Source: Bin80 sp965203305
GTDB lineage: Bacteria; Bacteroidota; Rhodothermia; Rhodothermales; Bin80
Length of the DNA stretch: 64,000 nt
Direction: 5' to 3'
Assembly (NCBI GenBank): GCA_965203305.1
Contig: OZ241874.1
Location: 2,046,001-2,110,000, forward strand
This document shows, piece after piece, positions 16,158 to 25,667 of this stretch. Positions within the stretch are counted from its first letter, which is position 1. Each line of letters begins with the position of its first letter. The position numbers were made by a program, and so were the translations under genes. The notes under the pieces were generated by a model. The model had not been told where the DNA came from. It was given only the letters and a program-made list of their open reading frames with translations, and searched no databases.

Positions 16158-18505
16158 CGCAAGTTCGCCATGATTCTTTAAAAATCCGATTTTCGCGGAA
16201 ATTCTTCTCCATTTTGCCTTAGAAATTTCACTTATTTGTCTATTTTGGTTTCATTTCTTTCGTATTTGCCCTGTTTTCCCTTATTTATTACGGATTTGCT
16301 CTCCAGACCTCCGTTGTAGTATACCGTATTTTTTTCCGGGAACCTCCCCCCGGATATGCGGTTTAAAATTTGGGATAAACCACCCCGGCATGTTCCTCTT
16401 CCGAGCCCCTTACCGCCTCAAGACAGGAGAGAAAGGATTCCGATTCTATCTGTCCTACTGCAAACGGGTCAACGGCATCCCCAAACGAAAAACGCTGTTT
16501 TGCCTCGGCAAAGATGTGGATCTGTCTGAGGAAGAGATCAAAGCCTTTGGGGCTCATGTGAAGGCACACATGGACGGATCGCCTCGGCTGGACTTTGCGG
16601 AACAGCGTCCGTTTTTTCGGGATCTGGTTCAGCAGATTGCACAAAACCTGGTGGAGCGTGGCTGTGAGGTGGGAACCCCCCGCACGCCGGCAGAGCGTGT
16701 GGTGAGTTTCCTTCGGATTTCGCATCCCGGTTCCGGCACGGTTGGGGGCGAGCGTCTGCTCCTGTCCCTGTTTCACCGGATTGGCTTTGACTGCTTTTTG
16801 CTGGATCTGGGATGTACCGAAGAGCAGGTGAAGCTGATCTATGTGATGGTCATTGGCAAGATGCTGAGTCCGGGCAGCGAGCGGCACACCCATGACTGGC
16901 TCACCTCCACCTCTGCCATTCTGGAGCTTCTGCATCTTCCTGCCCCGAGTCTGAACACGCTGTACCGGACGGTGGATCTGCTGAACCGGCACCGGGACGA
17001 GATTCTCTCGTGGCTCTATGAGAGGGCACAGTCCACGCTTCCTTTCGGGGGAAAGATCATTCTGTATGATCTGACCAACACGCCGTATTACGGGAAGGAG
17101 AAGGGACAATACCTGCGGCACGGGCGGAGCAAGAACAAGCGGAATGATCTTCGGCAAACGTCTCTTTCGGTGTCCATGAGCGGGAACGGGATGCCCTGCG
17201 GGATGGAGATTTTGCCGGGGAATGTGAGCGAGCCGGGCACCCTGGCTGGGGTTCTGGAGAAGCTGGGGGACGAGGATTCGACTTTGGTCATGGATGCCGG
17301 GATCTGCACGGATGGGAATGTGGCTCTCATGCAGGAGAAGGGCTTTGACTGGGTCGGCATAGAGCGCAGCAGCACGCCGCCTGTTCCCACGGGACCTGCG
17401 GATGCCCGGTTTGAGACGGGGGGCGGAAGGCAGATCAAGGCGTGGGAGCTGTCCGAAGAGAATGGCGAACGACGCGTGTACATTTACAGTGAAGCAAAGG
17501 CAAAGACGGAGTTGCAGATCAAGCAGCGGCGGTGTGAGGCGTATGAGAAGGCACTGGACAAATTGCGGGAGGGACTGTCCCAACCCGGGTGTGTCAAGAA
17601 ATTTGCTCCGGTGCAGAGACGGGTGACGCGTCTGGAACGCGATCATCCGCGCGTGGCACATCTCTACGATGTGGAGGTGATTCGCAACGAAGAGACCGAC
17701 TATGCGGACACGATTCGGGTGACCCGTCTTCCGGCGCATGCGGCGTGGATGCAGGCCTGTGGCGGGTATGTGATCCGCACCAGTCATCGGGACTGGTCCC
17801 TCCGGGAGGTGGCCCAGACCTACTGGCGACAGTATGAGGTGGAGCATGTCTTCCGCTCCATGAAATCCGAGTTTGGACTGGGGCCCATTTATCACAGCAA
17901 GGACGAGCGGATTGAGGGGCATCTGTTTCTTGCGCTGCTGGGGGTCTGCTTTGCACAGATGATCCGAATCCCGCTCAAGGCCCAGGGCATCTCGTCCAGC
18001 TGGAGTACAATTCGGAAGCACCTCAACAAGATTCAGCGCATCATCACCAAATTCCACCAACTCCGACAGCGGTACCTGATCACGCGGATGGATCAGGATC
18101 TGACCCCGTTCGTGCAGCAGATCTTTCGGATTCTGGGGATCCTGTATGATCCCGAGAAGACGAAGGGAGAGGAGCGGGGGCGGGATGGTCCCGAAGAAAA
18201 ATCACCAGCGAAAGAATGTACGCTGCTTCCCGAAGAGGAAAAGCCTCCTGATTCATGAAACAGGCAGGATTTTTGCCGAGAAAAAAACAGCACTCCGCAG
18301 GGAGCGGGGAGTGCTATGCCCATCCGCCATTCGCCAGGCAGACTCTCGGTGTGCTTTGCCGGAAAAACAGTGCAGAACGAAGAGAACAGCCCCCATGATC
18401 TGACCTGCGAAGTCGCTGGAACCTGTGGACTACGAAAAAATCATCCCAAAAAAGGGAACAGGGGAGCTGTGTCCGATTGTTGAACTACGCTGTGGCAAAC
18501 TAGCG
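16158..18505. mobile_element. IS1634-like insertion sequence inside hsdS
   Basis: The 2348-base element is bounded by imperfect inverted repeats, CGCAAGTTCGCCA on the left and CGCTAGTTTGCCA on the right. It is flanked by direct repeats of ATTC (16154-16157 and 18506-18509). It encodes one plus-strand transposase and lies opposite to the host operon. Joining the flanks at ATTC rebuilds a continuous hsdS reading frame, which proves the borders. The element should be polar on downstream hsdS and hsdR unless it carries outward transcription. Confidence 0.92.
16390..18258 (+). CDS. IS1634 family transposase
   Basis: The 622-residue DDE transposase is full length and uninterrupted. The catalytic acids are in IILYDLTNTPYYG (near residue 222), TLVMDAGICTDG (near residue 302) and YEVEHVFRSMKSEFGLG (near residue 487). 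The N-terminal region (YLSYCKRVNGIPKRKTL) resembles that of IS1634/IS1549-type enzymes. A charged tail rich in Glu, Lys and Pro follows the catalytic domain. The coding sequence is richer in G and C than hsdS or hsdM, which fits recent arrival. The intact frame suggests it could still be active. Confidence 0.92.
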   Translation: MFLFRAPYRLKTGEKGFRFYLSYCKRVNGIPKRKTLFCLGKDVDLSEEEIKAFGAHVKAHMDGSPRLDFAEQRPFFRDLVQQIAQNLVERGCEVGTPRTPAERVVSFLRISHPGSGTVGGERLLLSLFHRIGFDCFLLDLGCTEEQVKLIYVMVIGKMLSPGSERHTHDWLTSTSAILELLHLPAPSLNTLYRTVDLLNRHRDEILSWLYERAQSTLPFGGKIILYDLTNTPYYGKEKGQYLRHGRSKNKRNDLRQTSLSVSMSGNGMPCGMEILPGNVSEPGTLAGVLEKLGDEDSTLVMDAGICTDGNVALMQEKGFDWVGIERSSTPPVPTGPADARFETGGGRQIKAWELSEENGERRVYIYSEAKAKTELQIKQRRCEAYEKALDKLREGLSQPGCVKKFAPVQRRVTRLERDHPRVAHLYDVEVIRNEETDYADTIRVTRLPAHAAWMQACGGYVIRTSHRDWSLREVAQTYWRQYEVEHVFRSMKSEFGLGPIYHSKDERIEGHLFLALLGVCFAQMIRIPLKAQGISSSWSTIRKHLNKIQRIITKFHQLRQRYLITRMDQDLTPFVQQIFRILGILYDPEKTKGEERGRDGPEEKSPAKECTLLPEEEKPPDS

Positions 18506-18657
18506 ATTCGAAACCAAGGGATAGTTCCACTCGTCCAGTACTCTGAATTTTTCTTTGACGGGGTATAGCCGTTCTTAATGTCAAAGATATTCTGAAGTTC
18601 TCTGAAGACCACTCCACCTGGACAATGTTCGGCGAGTAATTTTTCAATTTTATTCAT
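18506..18657 (-). pseudogene. hsdS: hsdS 5' fragment (cut by IS)
   Basis: The first 50 codons of HsdS begin MNKIEKLLAEHCPGGVVF and run through NGYTPSKKN to IPWFR, the standard start of the first target-recognition domain. The gene is cut at 18506-18509 (ATTC) by the IS element and continues at 16153. It begins four bases after the hsdM stop, in the normal hsdM-hsdS order. Without the rest it cannot recognise DNA. The open frame continues into the IS for 25 codons only. Confidence 0.88.
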
Positions 18658-18661
18658 GCCT

Positions 18662-20236
18662 TTACCCCTCTAAATTAGACACAATCATGTCAACCTCCGA
18701 TCTCAACTCTGCCTGTCTTGCCACTCTCAGTGCAATTTCCGCATTCAGTGCTTGAATATTTACTGCCCTGTGGGAATCCTTTGGTGTAACATAACCTGAA
18801 ACTGCAATGTTATAGCTGTTTTCTGCGATCTCACAGTGGTCCACTAATCTCGAAAAATAAAGGGTGTCTTGACGTGCAGTAAATGCCTCAAGAATCTTTT
18901 TCTGGTGTTCAGGCATGAGCCGATTCTTGCTATCGCTTCGTTCAAACTCTGATGATGCATCAATAAACAGAACCGCGTTGTCGCGTTTAGATTTCTTGAG
19001 TATGATGATACAAGTGGCAATGCTCGTTCCGAAAAACAGATCCTTTGGTAGTTGGATCACCGCATCAATGAAGTTATTGTCGATCAAGTATTGCCGAATC
19101 TTCTGCTCTGCCCCACCCCGATAAAGAACCCCTGGAAACTCCACGATGGCAGCTGTCCCATTCACCGACAACCACGATAAAATGTGCATAGTAAAGGCAA
19201 GATCTGACCATTTCTTCGGTGCAAGTACACCCGCAGGGGAGTAGCGGGAATCATTGATCAACAATGGATCACTCTTTCCCGGCCATTTCTTGGAATAGGG
19301 AGGATTGGAAACGATTGCCTCAAAAGGCTCTTCGTCCAAATGTGCAGGTTCAATCAACGTATCCCCAAGAGCAATGTCAAACTTCTCGAAATTGATATCG
19401 TGCAAGAACATATTAATCCGGCACAGATTGTAGGTTGTCAGATTGATTTCTTGCCCGAAGAATCCTTGACGTACCCTGTCACGCCCCAAGACCTTGGCGA
19501 ATTTTAGCAGCAGAGATCCAGATCCACAGGCTGGGTCGTAGACTTTGTTGACCTCTGTCTTGCCTACCACGGTAATCCGTGCAAGTAGTTCTGCAACTTC
19601 CTGCGGGGTAAAGAACTCCCCACCAGACTTTCCAGCCTTGGATGCATACATCGTCATCAGATACTCGTATGCATCCCCGAACAAGTCGTTGGAATTGTTG
19701 GAGAAGTTACCCTCGTTATTCAGAGGCAGGTCTCCGATTGCATCCAAGAGTTTAACCAATTTTTCATTCCGCCTGCTGACACTAGAACCTAACTTGTTAC
19801 TATTGACATCAAGGTCGTCAAACAGGCCCTTCATATCTCCTTCGCTCTCCGTGCCAATGGCGGATCCTTCAATATTGGCAAAAATGCGGTTGAGCGTCTC
19901 GTTGAGATTCGGATCCTGCCGTGCCCTTGTACGCAGGTTTGCGAAGAGCTCGGAGGGCAGGATGTAGAATCCCCTCTCCTTTACGGTTTCAGCCCGCCCA
20001 TTTTCTGCGCGATTATCACTCAGGCCTGCATAGTCAAACGAGGGATCTCCCGCCTTGCGCTCCTGCTCATTGAGGTAGTGGGTCAGGTTCTCGGAGATGA
20101 ACCTGTAGAACAGCATCCCGAGCACATAACTCTTGAAGTCCCAGCCATCCACAGACCCGCGCAAATCGTTGGCAATGCGCCAGATAGTTTTGTGGAGTTT
20201 TGTGCGTTCGCCCCCCCCCAATTTTTTTCTGATCAC
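18662..20236 (-). CDS. hsdM: type I DNA methyltransferase subunit M
   Basis: The 524-residue frame has the N-terminal HsdM bundle (LHKTIWRIANDLRGSVDGWD), the AdoMet motif VYDPACGSGSLLLKF near residue 228 and the catalytic NPPYSKKW near residue 303. It methylates adenine together with HsdS. The start is uncertain. The best initiation site (ATG at 20240 with upstream GGAG and AAGGG) is out of frame because of a nine-G run at 20211-20219. Only a GTG at 20236, with no well-placed ribosome-binding site, is in frame. With 8 or 11 G the ATG would open the full gene, so the gene is probably switched off or weakly expressed in this state. Confidence 0.93.
   Translation of the reverse strand: MIRKKLGGGERTKLHKTIWRIANDLRGSVDGWDFKSYVLGMLFYRFISENLTHYLNEQERKAGDPSFDYAGLSDNRAENGRAETVKERGFYILPSELFANLRTRARQDPNLNETLNRIFANIEGSAIGTESEGDMKGLFDDLDVNSNKLGSSVSRRNEKLVKLLDAIGDLPLNNEGNFSNNSNDLFGDAYEYLMTMYASKAGKSGGEFFTPQEVAELLARITVVGKTEVNKVYDPACGSGSLLLKFAKVLGRDRVRQGFFGQEINLTTYNLCRINMFLHDINFEKFDIALGDTLIEPAHLDEEPFEAIVSNPPYSKKWPGKSDPLLINDSRYSPAGVLAPKKWSDLAFTMHILSWLSVNGTAAIVEFPGVLYRGGAEQKIRQYLIDNNFIDAVIQLPKDLFFGTSIATCIIILKKSKRDNAVLFIDASSEFERSDSKNRLMPEHQKKILEAFTARQDTLYFSRLVDHCEIAENSYNIAVSGYVTPKDSHRAVNIQALNAEIALRVARQAELRSEVDMIVSNLEG
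20211..20219. repeat. run of 9 G (minus strand) near the start of hsdM
   Basis: Nine C on the plus strand give nine G seven codons after the ATG at 20240 (MGDQKKI then poly-Gly). With nine G, translation from that ATG leaves the HsdM frame. With 8 or 11 it enters it as ERTKLHKTIW. This is the second such run in the locus and is a likely on/off switch for modification. Confidence 0.8.
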
Positions 20237-20314
20237 CCATATTTTTGCCCTTCCAGATCTCCTTTTTGATGATTAAAACAACGCCGCAAGGGGTGCAAAT
20301 ATAAGAATAATCAC

Positions 20315-20737
20315 TCAAATACATACCGAATCGCATTCTGCCCCTGCACTGGAACCCTCTATGCGGGTGATCCTGTAGTTTCGCATCCGAATTGCACCAA
20401 GCGCACGCCCGTCATCAAACGGAATCCAGAACAAGCCGTCCGCATCTCCCGTCTTCATCTCCATCGGTTCTAGCACTCCTTCCACATCCGCAGATGATGT
20501 CCCCTCAGGAGACTCAAAGATGACCGTAAACCTGTACGTGACGGCGTACGCATTCTGGTTCTGAAGCATCATCACAACCCCGTCATCTGCAGAATCTGCC
20601 CTTGGGTAAAAGACATACAGAAATCGGACTCCCTCATGCTCAAAGAGCTCCTTCCACGCTTTTTCTCCCGCAAATCGCTGAGCTGCCCCGCTGTGAGCGA
20701 AGAACATGAACACCCAGACCATGATTGCAAGACGCAT
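20315..20737 (-). CDS. small secreted protein of unknown function
   Basis: The 140-residue protein has a signal peptide (MRLAIMVWVFMFFAHSGAAQ, cleaved after about residue 20). The mature domain is beta-rich (YVFYPRADSADDG, YRFTVIFESPEG). It contains WIPFDDGRALGAIRMRNYRI near the end. No family is recognised. An upstream TTG overlaps the transketolase stop, but the ATG at 20737, two bases after that stop, suits the signal peptide better. It may be cotranscribed with tkt. The location is probably periplasm. Confidence 0.75.
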   Translation of the reverse strand: MRLAIMVWVFMFFAHSGAAQRFAGEKAWKELFEHEGVRFLYVFYPRADSADDGVVMMLQNQNAYAVTYRFTVIFESPEGTSSADVEGVLEPMEMKTGDADGLFWIPFDDGRALGAIRMRNYRITRIEGSSAGAECDSVCI

Positions 20738-20739
20738 GA

Positions 20740-22728
20740 TCAACTGCCATGAAGAGCTTGTCGGGCTGCCTCTGCGACATGCTCCGCAGTGAAACCAAAC
20801 TTCTCAAACAAGACACTGCCCGGTGCAGACGCACCAAACCTGTCAATACAAACTGTATAATTGGCATAACGCTCCCAGCCCAGAGATACTCCAGCTTCCA
20901 CGGCAACCCGAACCGGAAATCCCCCCGGCAGAACCTCCTCCCTGTACTCCTCCGGCTGCTCAGCAAAAATCTCCCAGGATGGCATGCTCACGACCCGGGT
21001 AGCAATTCCCTCCGACTCCAGGGTGGATGCTGCATCAATCGCATATTGCAGCTCGCTCCCTGTCCCGATAAGAATCACTTCGGGATCTGCTTTGCTCTCT
21101 GTAACTGCTACATAGGCACCCAGACGGGGCTGACCCAAAGAATGACCAGTCAGCGGGGGAACGCTCTGCCTCGTCAGAATGAGTGCCGTGGGACCGTCCT
21201 GACGCTGGATAGCTGCCCTCCACGCATGGCGGGTTTCACTGCCATCTGCAGGACGGAAAACAACCAGATTCGGGATGGCCCGAAGCGACATGACCTGCTC
21301 AATCCCCTGATGGGTTGGACCATCTTCACCAGTGCCGATGGAATCGTGCGTAAAAATATAGATGACAGGAAGCCCCATGATTGCGCTGAGACGCAGGGAC
21401 GGACGCAGATAATCACTGAATACCAGAAATGTCGCACAGTACGGCCGAAAACATCCATCCAATGCCAGTCCATTGCTGATCGCTGCCATCGCATGTTCAC
21501 GGACACCATAGTACAGGTAAGTTCCAGATTTTTCCTTGTGCGTGAATGCTCTCTGTACTTTTCCCTTCGTTTTATTAGACCCCGTCAGGTCTGCAGAACC
21601 TCCTATCAGACCGGGTACCGTATCAAGGAGCAGATTCAGTACCTGCCCACTGGCAACCCGCGTAGCCATGGTGCTGTCCAGATCCAGTTGATCAAGTCCC
21701 TCAGACCAGCCATCTGGCAACGCACGCTTGCGAATGGACTCCAGTTCCGCCAGCTCGTCTGGGTATAGCCTCCCATACACAGCTCTGCGAGAGGTCCACT
21801 CCTCCTGATACTCCATCCCTGACTGAGTGCAGTCCATCGCAGTTCGCACCTCTGGCGGCACTAAAAATTTGGGTTCTGTCTGCCAGCCTTGTGCCTGCTT
21901 CGTAAGCACAACTTCGTCTGGGCCAAGGGGGGCTCCATGTGCTGCAGCGGTCCCCGCCTTGTTTGGACTCCCATGCCCAATCGTCGTACGAATACAAATC
22001 AGAGAGGGGCGATCTGTACACTCGCGCGCTTGCTGAATTGCCTCCCGGATGGATTGTGGATCTGCCCCGTCAACACCTGGAACGACATGCCACTCATACG
22101 CTGTAAATCTGCCCTGTATGTGCTCGGAAGAACACAGGTTCAGACTGCCGTCAATCGTGATCTGGTTGTCATCCCACAAGTAAATCAGTTTCCCCAGACC
22201 CAGATGGCCGGCCAGTGAGGCTGCCTCGTGGGAAATGCCTTCCATCAGGTCTCCATCCGAAACAATCCCGTAAGTGTAATGGTCTATAACGGTTGCATCC
22301 TCACGGTTGAAGCGTGAGGAAAGGTTCGCCTCCGCGATTGCCATGCCAACCCCATTGCCGAATCCCTGTCCAAGCGGTCCCGTCGTTGTCTCTACTCCAG
22401 GAGTAGTCCCAAACTCAGGATGCCCGGGGGTCTTGCTCCCCCACTGCCTAAATTTCTTGATATCGTCCACGGAAAGATCATAGCCCGTCAGATGAAGAAG
22501 TGCATAGAGAAGCATGGACCCGTGCCCTGCGGAAAGAATGAAGCGGTCCCGGTTAAACCAGTCGGGATCTGCGGGATTATGCCGCATAAATTCGGTCCAA
22601 AGAACATATGCCATAGGGGCCGCGCCCATGGGCATGCCGGGATGGCCACTCCTGGCACACTCCACTGCATCTACGGCCAGCATCCGTATGGTATCAATGC
22701 AGATCCCTTCCAGTTCTTTTGCTGCCAT
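20740..22728 (-). CDS. tkt: transketolase
   Basis: The 662-residue transketolase moves two-carbon units between sugar phosphates in the pentose phosphate pathway. The N-terminus has GHPGMPMGAAPMAYVLW near residues 27-43. The thiamine diphosphate motif GDGDLMEGISHEAA (near residues 157-170) ends with DDNQITIDG. FTHDSIGTGEDGPTHQ, which contributes to substrate binding, is near residues 460-475. The length is normal. It starts two bases after the VKOR-DsbA gene stops and is probably cotranscribed with it. Confidence 0.97.
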   Translation of the reverse strand: MAAKELEGICIDTIRMLAVDAVECARSGHPGMPMGAAPMAYVLWTEFMRHNPADPDWFNRDRFILSAGHGSMLLYALLHLTGYDLSVDDIKKFRQWGSKTPGHPEFGTTPGVETTTGPLGQGFGNGVGMAIAEANLSSRFNREDATVIDHYTYGIVSDGDLMEGISHEAASLAGHLGLGKLIYLWDDNQITIDGSLNLCSSEHIQGRFTAYEWHVVPGVDGADPQSIREAIQQARECTDRPSLICIRTTIGHGSPNKAGTAAAHGAPLGPDEVVLTKQAQGWQTEPKFLVPPEVRTAMDCTQSGMEYQEEWTSRRAVYGRLYPDELAELESIRKRALPDGWSEGLDQLDLDSTMATRVASGQVLNLLLDTVPGLIGGSADLTGSNKTKGKVQRAFTHKEKSGTYLYYGVREHAMAAISNGLALDGCFRPYCATFLVFSDYLRPSLRLSAIMGLPVIYIFTHDSIGTGEDGPTHQGIEQVMSLRAIPNLVVFRPADGSETRHAWRAAIQRQDGPTALILTRQSVPPLTGHSLGQPRLGAYVAVTESKADPEVILIGTGSELQYAIDAASTLESEGIATRVVSMPSWEIFAEQPEEYREEVLPGGFPVRVAVEAGVSLGWERYANYTVCIDRFGASAPGSVLFEKFGFTAEHVAEAARQALHGS

Positions 22729-22730
22729 TG

Positions 22731-23909
22731 CTATAATTGAAGTTTGGCCTGCTCAACAAAATGCTTGAGACATCCCGGACTGCGGCTTGCACTGCTGATT
22801 TGCCTGCCATTGACAATGACAACCGGAACCCCTGTTAAGCCCATTCCCTCAAAAAATCGGTTCGTCTGGACCGTCATGGACGAATACTCGCGATCCATCA
22901 GTGCCCTCCGGAAATCCCTCCTGTCCAGCCCCAGGTCATCCGCAAATTCAGAGAGGCGATCCAGCGACAGTCCCGTGGCCGGCGATTGATGCCGAAACAC
23001 CAGCTCCAGCATCTCCGGGAATACCCCGTGATCATTGGCATAATAGAGAGCTGCGATCTCCTCCAGAGAATGCGTTGGACCACCCACAATCGGAACGGGC
23101 TTGTAGACCACACGCACAGAGTCAGGATAAGCCTCCGCCAATGCCTTGATATTCGGATGTATGGCCTTGCAGTGATTGCAATTCGGGTCCAGGAATTCCA
23201 TAACCAGAATGGGAGCATCTGCCGGACCGACAACAGGATCATACTCCATAATAATCTGATCCATATTGTCAAATACTTGTGAACCCTCTGCATATGTGCA
23301 TGATGCCGGATCCACACTTGCCTGACTGATGGCGACGGTATTCGCCACCTCCTGCCCTTTCGGGAGACTGAAATAGTCAATTCCAAGAAGAATCACGAGT
23401 GCTATCGCAACTCCCCCGTGAAAAACTCCCTCCCCCTTCAGAACTGCATGTGACTTGCGTGAGGCAGGTTTTTTGAAGAAGCCGTAAAATGTGCACACAG
23501 TGATCAATGTGGCAATCAAGAACGAACAGAGACACAGCCTGCACCATCCGTCAATGGCGGTTGCCTGTAAAATCGTGAGGAACAAAGAATACAGCCACCC
23601 CAGCCCTACCAGAAGTGCTCTCCCCCGCATGAGCTGACTTCCCCAGCCACCAGCATTCCGTGCGATCAGGATACTCCCCAAACCGATGACGGCATAAAAT
23701 ACAAATCCCCACCACGCACTCGGAATACCCAGTGGAGCAGGATCGTTTGCGATAACACCGATACAGTTTGATCCAACTCCGCAGAGCGGATCACCTGCTC
23801 CGCCTCCCCCGTCATACCACAGCGCAATATGGAGTGTCAGGCCAGTACCAGCCAGTGCCAGCACGTACAGAATACGTTCAAGAGTTTTATTGTACACGTA
23901 AGAGGACAT
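22731..23909 (-). CDS. VKOR-DsbA fusion (disulfide bond formation)
   Basis: The 392-residue membrane protein joins a vitamin K epoxide reductase domain with a thioredoxin/DsbA domain. The first has four helices, loop cysteines in LCGVGSNC and an active WCRLC near residues 143-147. The second is periplasmic and contains LDPNCNHCKAIHP, a CxxC with the sequence Cys-Asn-His-Cys, and the cis-proline in GLTGVPVVIVNG. Fusions of this type make and recycle disulfides in periplasmic proteins. The ATG at 23909 (MSSYVYN) is chosen over an upstream TTG. It is divergent from trpE. Confidence 0.93.
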   Translation of the reverse strand: MSSYVYNKTLERILYVLALAGTGLTLHIALWYDGGGGAGDPLCGVGSNCIGVIANDPAPLGIPSAWWGFVFYAVIGLGSILIARNAGGWGSQLMRGRALLVGLGWLYSLFLTILQATAIDGWCRLCLCSFLIATLITVCTFYGFFKKPASRKSHAVLKGEGVFHGGVAIALVILLGIDYFSLPKGQEVANTVAISQASVDPASCTYAEGSQVFDNMDQIIMEYDPVVGPADAPILVMEFLDPNCNHCKAIHPNIKALAEAYPDSVRVVYKPVPIVGGPTHSLEEIAALYYANDHGVFPEMLELVFRHQSPATGLSLDRLSEFADDLGLDRRDFRRALMDREYSSMTVQTNRFFEGMGLTGVPVVIVNGRQISSASRSPGCLKHFVEQAKLQL

Positions 23910-24002
23910 AGCTTTGGGTTCTTGTTCCTGCAAATTTATGAATTGTGCCGATCATTACAATCAGCTTTCAACTGATGATCCAGATCAATTTTTGAACGGG
24001 GA

Positions 24003-24008
24003 TATAAT
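24003..24008 (+). promoter_or_regulatory. possible -10 element of the trpE promoter
   Basis: TATAAT stands 24 bases before the trpE ATG, in the 123-base divergent gap from the VKOR-DsbA gene. No clear -35 is found at the usual distance. The region has no Trp-codon leader peptide or attenuator hairpins that I can see. Confidence 0.3.
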
Positions 24009-24032
24009 CCGCCCTGGTGCGTACAAGTTTGT

Positions 24033-25526
24033 ATGACACGCAATGAGTTTCATTCGGTAGTTACACAAGAGCGGGCCAAGAGTACGGAATGCTTCGTCGT
24101 TCCCATATGCCGACGCTTGAGTGCCGACCTCCTGACCCCTGTGAGTGCACTCCTCGCACTGAGACAAAACAGTCATCGTGCATTTCTCCTTGAGAGTGTA
24201 GAGGGAGGCGAAAACATGGCCAGATACTCTTTTCTGGGTCGGAATCCCTACCGCATTGTACGATCTTCCGGCAGTGAAGTCACCGTAGAGCATGTTCGGA
24301 CGGGGGAAGTGATCAAAGCACCACAGGCAGACATATTTGAGGTTCTTCAACGCTATATGGATGAATTTGTGGAACTGGAAATTCCCGGACTTCCCCGATT
24401 CCGGTGTGGAGCAGTCGGGTATATGGGATATGATGTTGTGCGTCTTGTAGAGCATCTGCCAAATCCGCCAGCCGATGATCTTCAGCTTCCAGATGCAATC
24501 TGGGCATTTTACGATACGCTCGCGGCCTTTGATCGGGTGAAGCATCAAATTGTGCTCATTGCCAATGTCTTCGTTACACCTGACTCAGATCTGGACAATG
24601 CTTATACGCAGACAAATGTACGGCTTGATGATCTGGAACATGACCTGCACTCCCCCTTCGAAAGCCCGGAACCCGTACATCTTGATTCGGAAGAGTTTAC
24701 GTCAAATTTTGCCCGTGAAGATTTTGAGGCGATTGTTGCCAGGGCAAAAGACCTGATTTACGAGGGAGACATCTTCCAGGTTGTACTCTCACAGCGATTT
24801 TCTCTTTCCTTCCGGGGAGATCCATTCAACCTGTATCGAGCCCTGCGCCAGATTAACCCCTCTCCCTATCTGTTTTACCTTGATCTGGAAGAGGTCTCCC
24901 TGATTGGCAGCTCCCCTGAAGTTCTCGTGCGTGCAGAAGATGGACGAGCGGAATTGCTTCCCATTGCGGGGACACGGCCTCGCGGCAAAACAGTTGCAGA
25001 AGATGACCTGCTTGCACAGGATCTGCTCTCTGACTCCAAAGAGCGTGCGGAGCACCTGATGCTGGTTGATCTTGGCCGGAATGACCTCGGAAGAGTCAGC
25101 AAACTGGGCAGTGTTACGGTAGATCGCTACGCCTATATTGAACGTTATTCCCATGTCATGCACATCGTAAGTGCCGTTTCTGGGGCGTTGCGAGATGATG
25201 TAACGGCAATGGATGTTTTTCGGGCATGTTTTCCCGCCGGGACCGTAAGCGGAGCTCCAAAGGTCAGAGCCATGGAGATTATTGACGAACTCGAACCCGT
25301 ACGCCGCGGCGTGTATGCGGGGGCAGTAGGATACATTGATTTTTCAGGAAATATGGATATGTGCATTGCCATTCGAACGATGGTTGTGCAGGAGAATCAT
25401 ATCTTTGTCCAGGCGGGAGCAGGAATCGTGGCTGACAGCATTCCCGAACTGGAATATGAAGAAACAAAGAACAAGGCCCGTGCACTCCGGCAGGCCCTGC
25501 TTGTTGCCGCGCGTGGACTTCTGTAA
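24033..25526 (+). CDS. trpE: anthranilate synthase component I
   Basis: The 497-residue TrpE makes anthranilate from chorismate with TrpG. The tryptophan feedback site has LLESVEGGE (near residues 52-60). The chorismate-binding core carries LPIAGTRPRGKT, HLMLVDLGRNDLGRV and CFPAGTVSGAPKVRAMEI. It is complete and begins the tryptophan gene set. Its usual partner trpG is 4.4 kb away because a stretch of unrelated genes and an insertion element lies between. Confidence 0.97.
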   Translation: MTRNEFHSVVTQERAKSTECFVVPICRRLSADLLTPVSALLALRQNSHRAFLLESVEGGENMARYSFLGRNPYRIVRSSGSEVTVEHVRTGEVIKAPQADIFEVLQRYMDEFVELEIPGLPRFRCGAVGYMGYDVVRLVEHLPNPPADDLQLPDAIWAFYDTLAAFDRVKHQIVLIANVFVTPDSDLDNAYTQTNVRLDDLEHDLHSPFESPEPVHLDSEEFTSNFAREDFEAIVARAKDLIYEGDIFQVVLSQRFSLSFRGDPFNLYRALRQINPSPYLFYLDLEEVSLIGSSPEVLVRAEDGRAELLPIAGTRPRGKTVAEDDLLAQDLLSDSKERAEHLMLVDLGRNDLGRVSKLGSVTVDRYAYIERYSHVMHIVSAVSGALRDDVTAMDVFRACFPAGTVSGAPKVRAMEIIDELEPVRRGVYAGAVGYIDFSGNMDMCIAIRTMVVQENHIFVQAGAGIVADSIPELEYEETKNKARALRQALLVAARGLL

Positions 25527-25667
25527 ATTGGGCATGGAATGGCTGCATACACGTGAGAAGAGATCTTCCGAAAGGAAATCTGGTCCATACCTGGACAGGC
25601 CTCGTATAACCTTATAGCACCATCCGGTGACTCGCCCGAAATCCGCCACTCAGTACTCAACACCATC

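Noticed and set aside
15664..16212. Start of the hsdS fragment at 16212 inside the IS
   Set aside because: The first 19 codons come from the IS end, so the start is a by-product of insertion and does not represent the native gene.
16363..18060. 565-codon minus-strand frame opposite the IS1634-like transposase
   Set aside because: Shadow of the transposase; rich in His, Pro and Arg with no motif.
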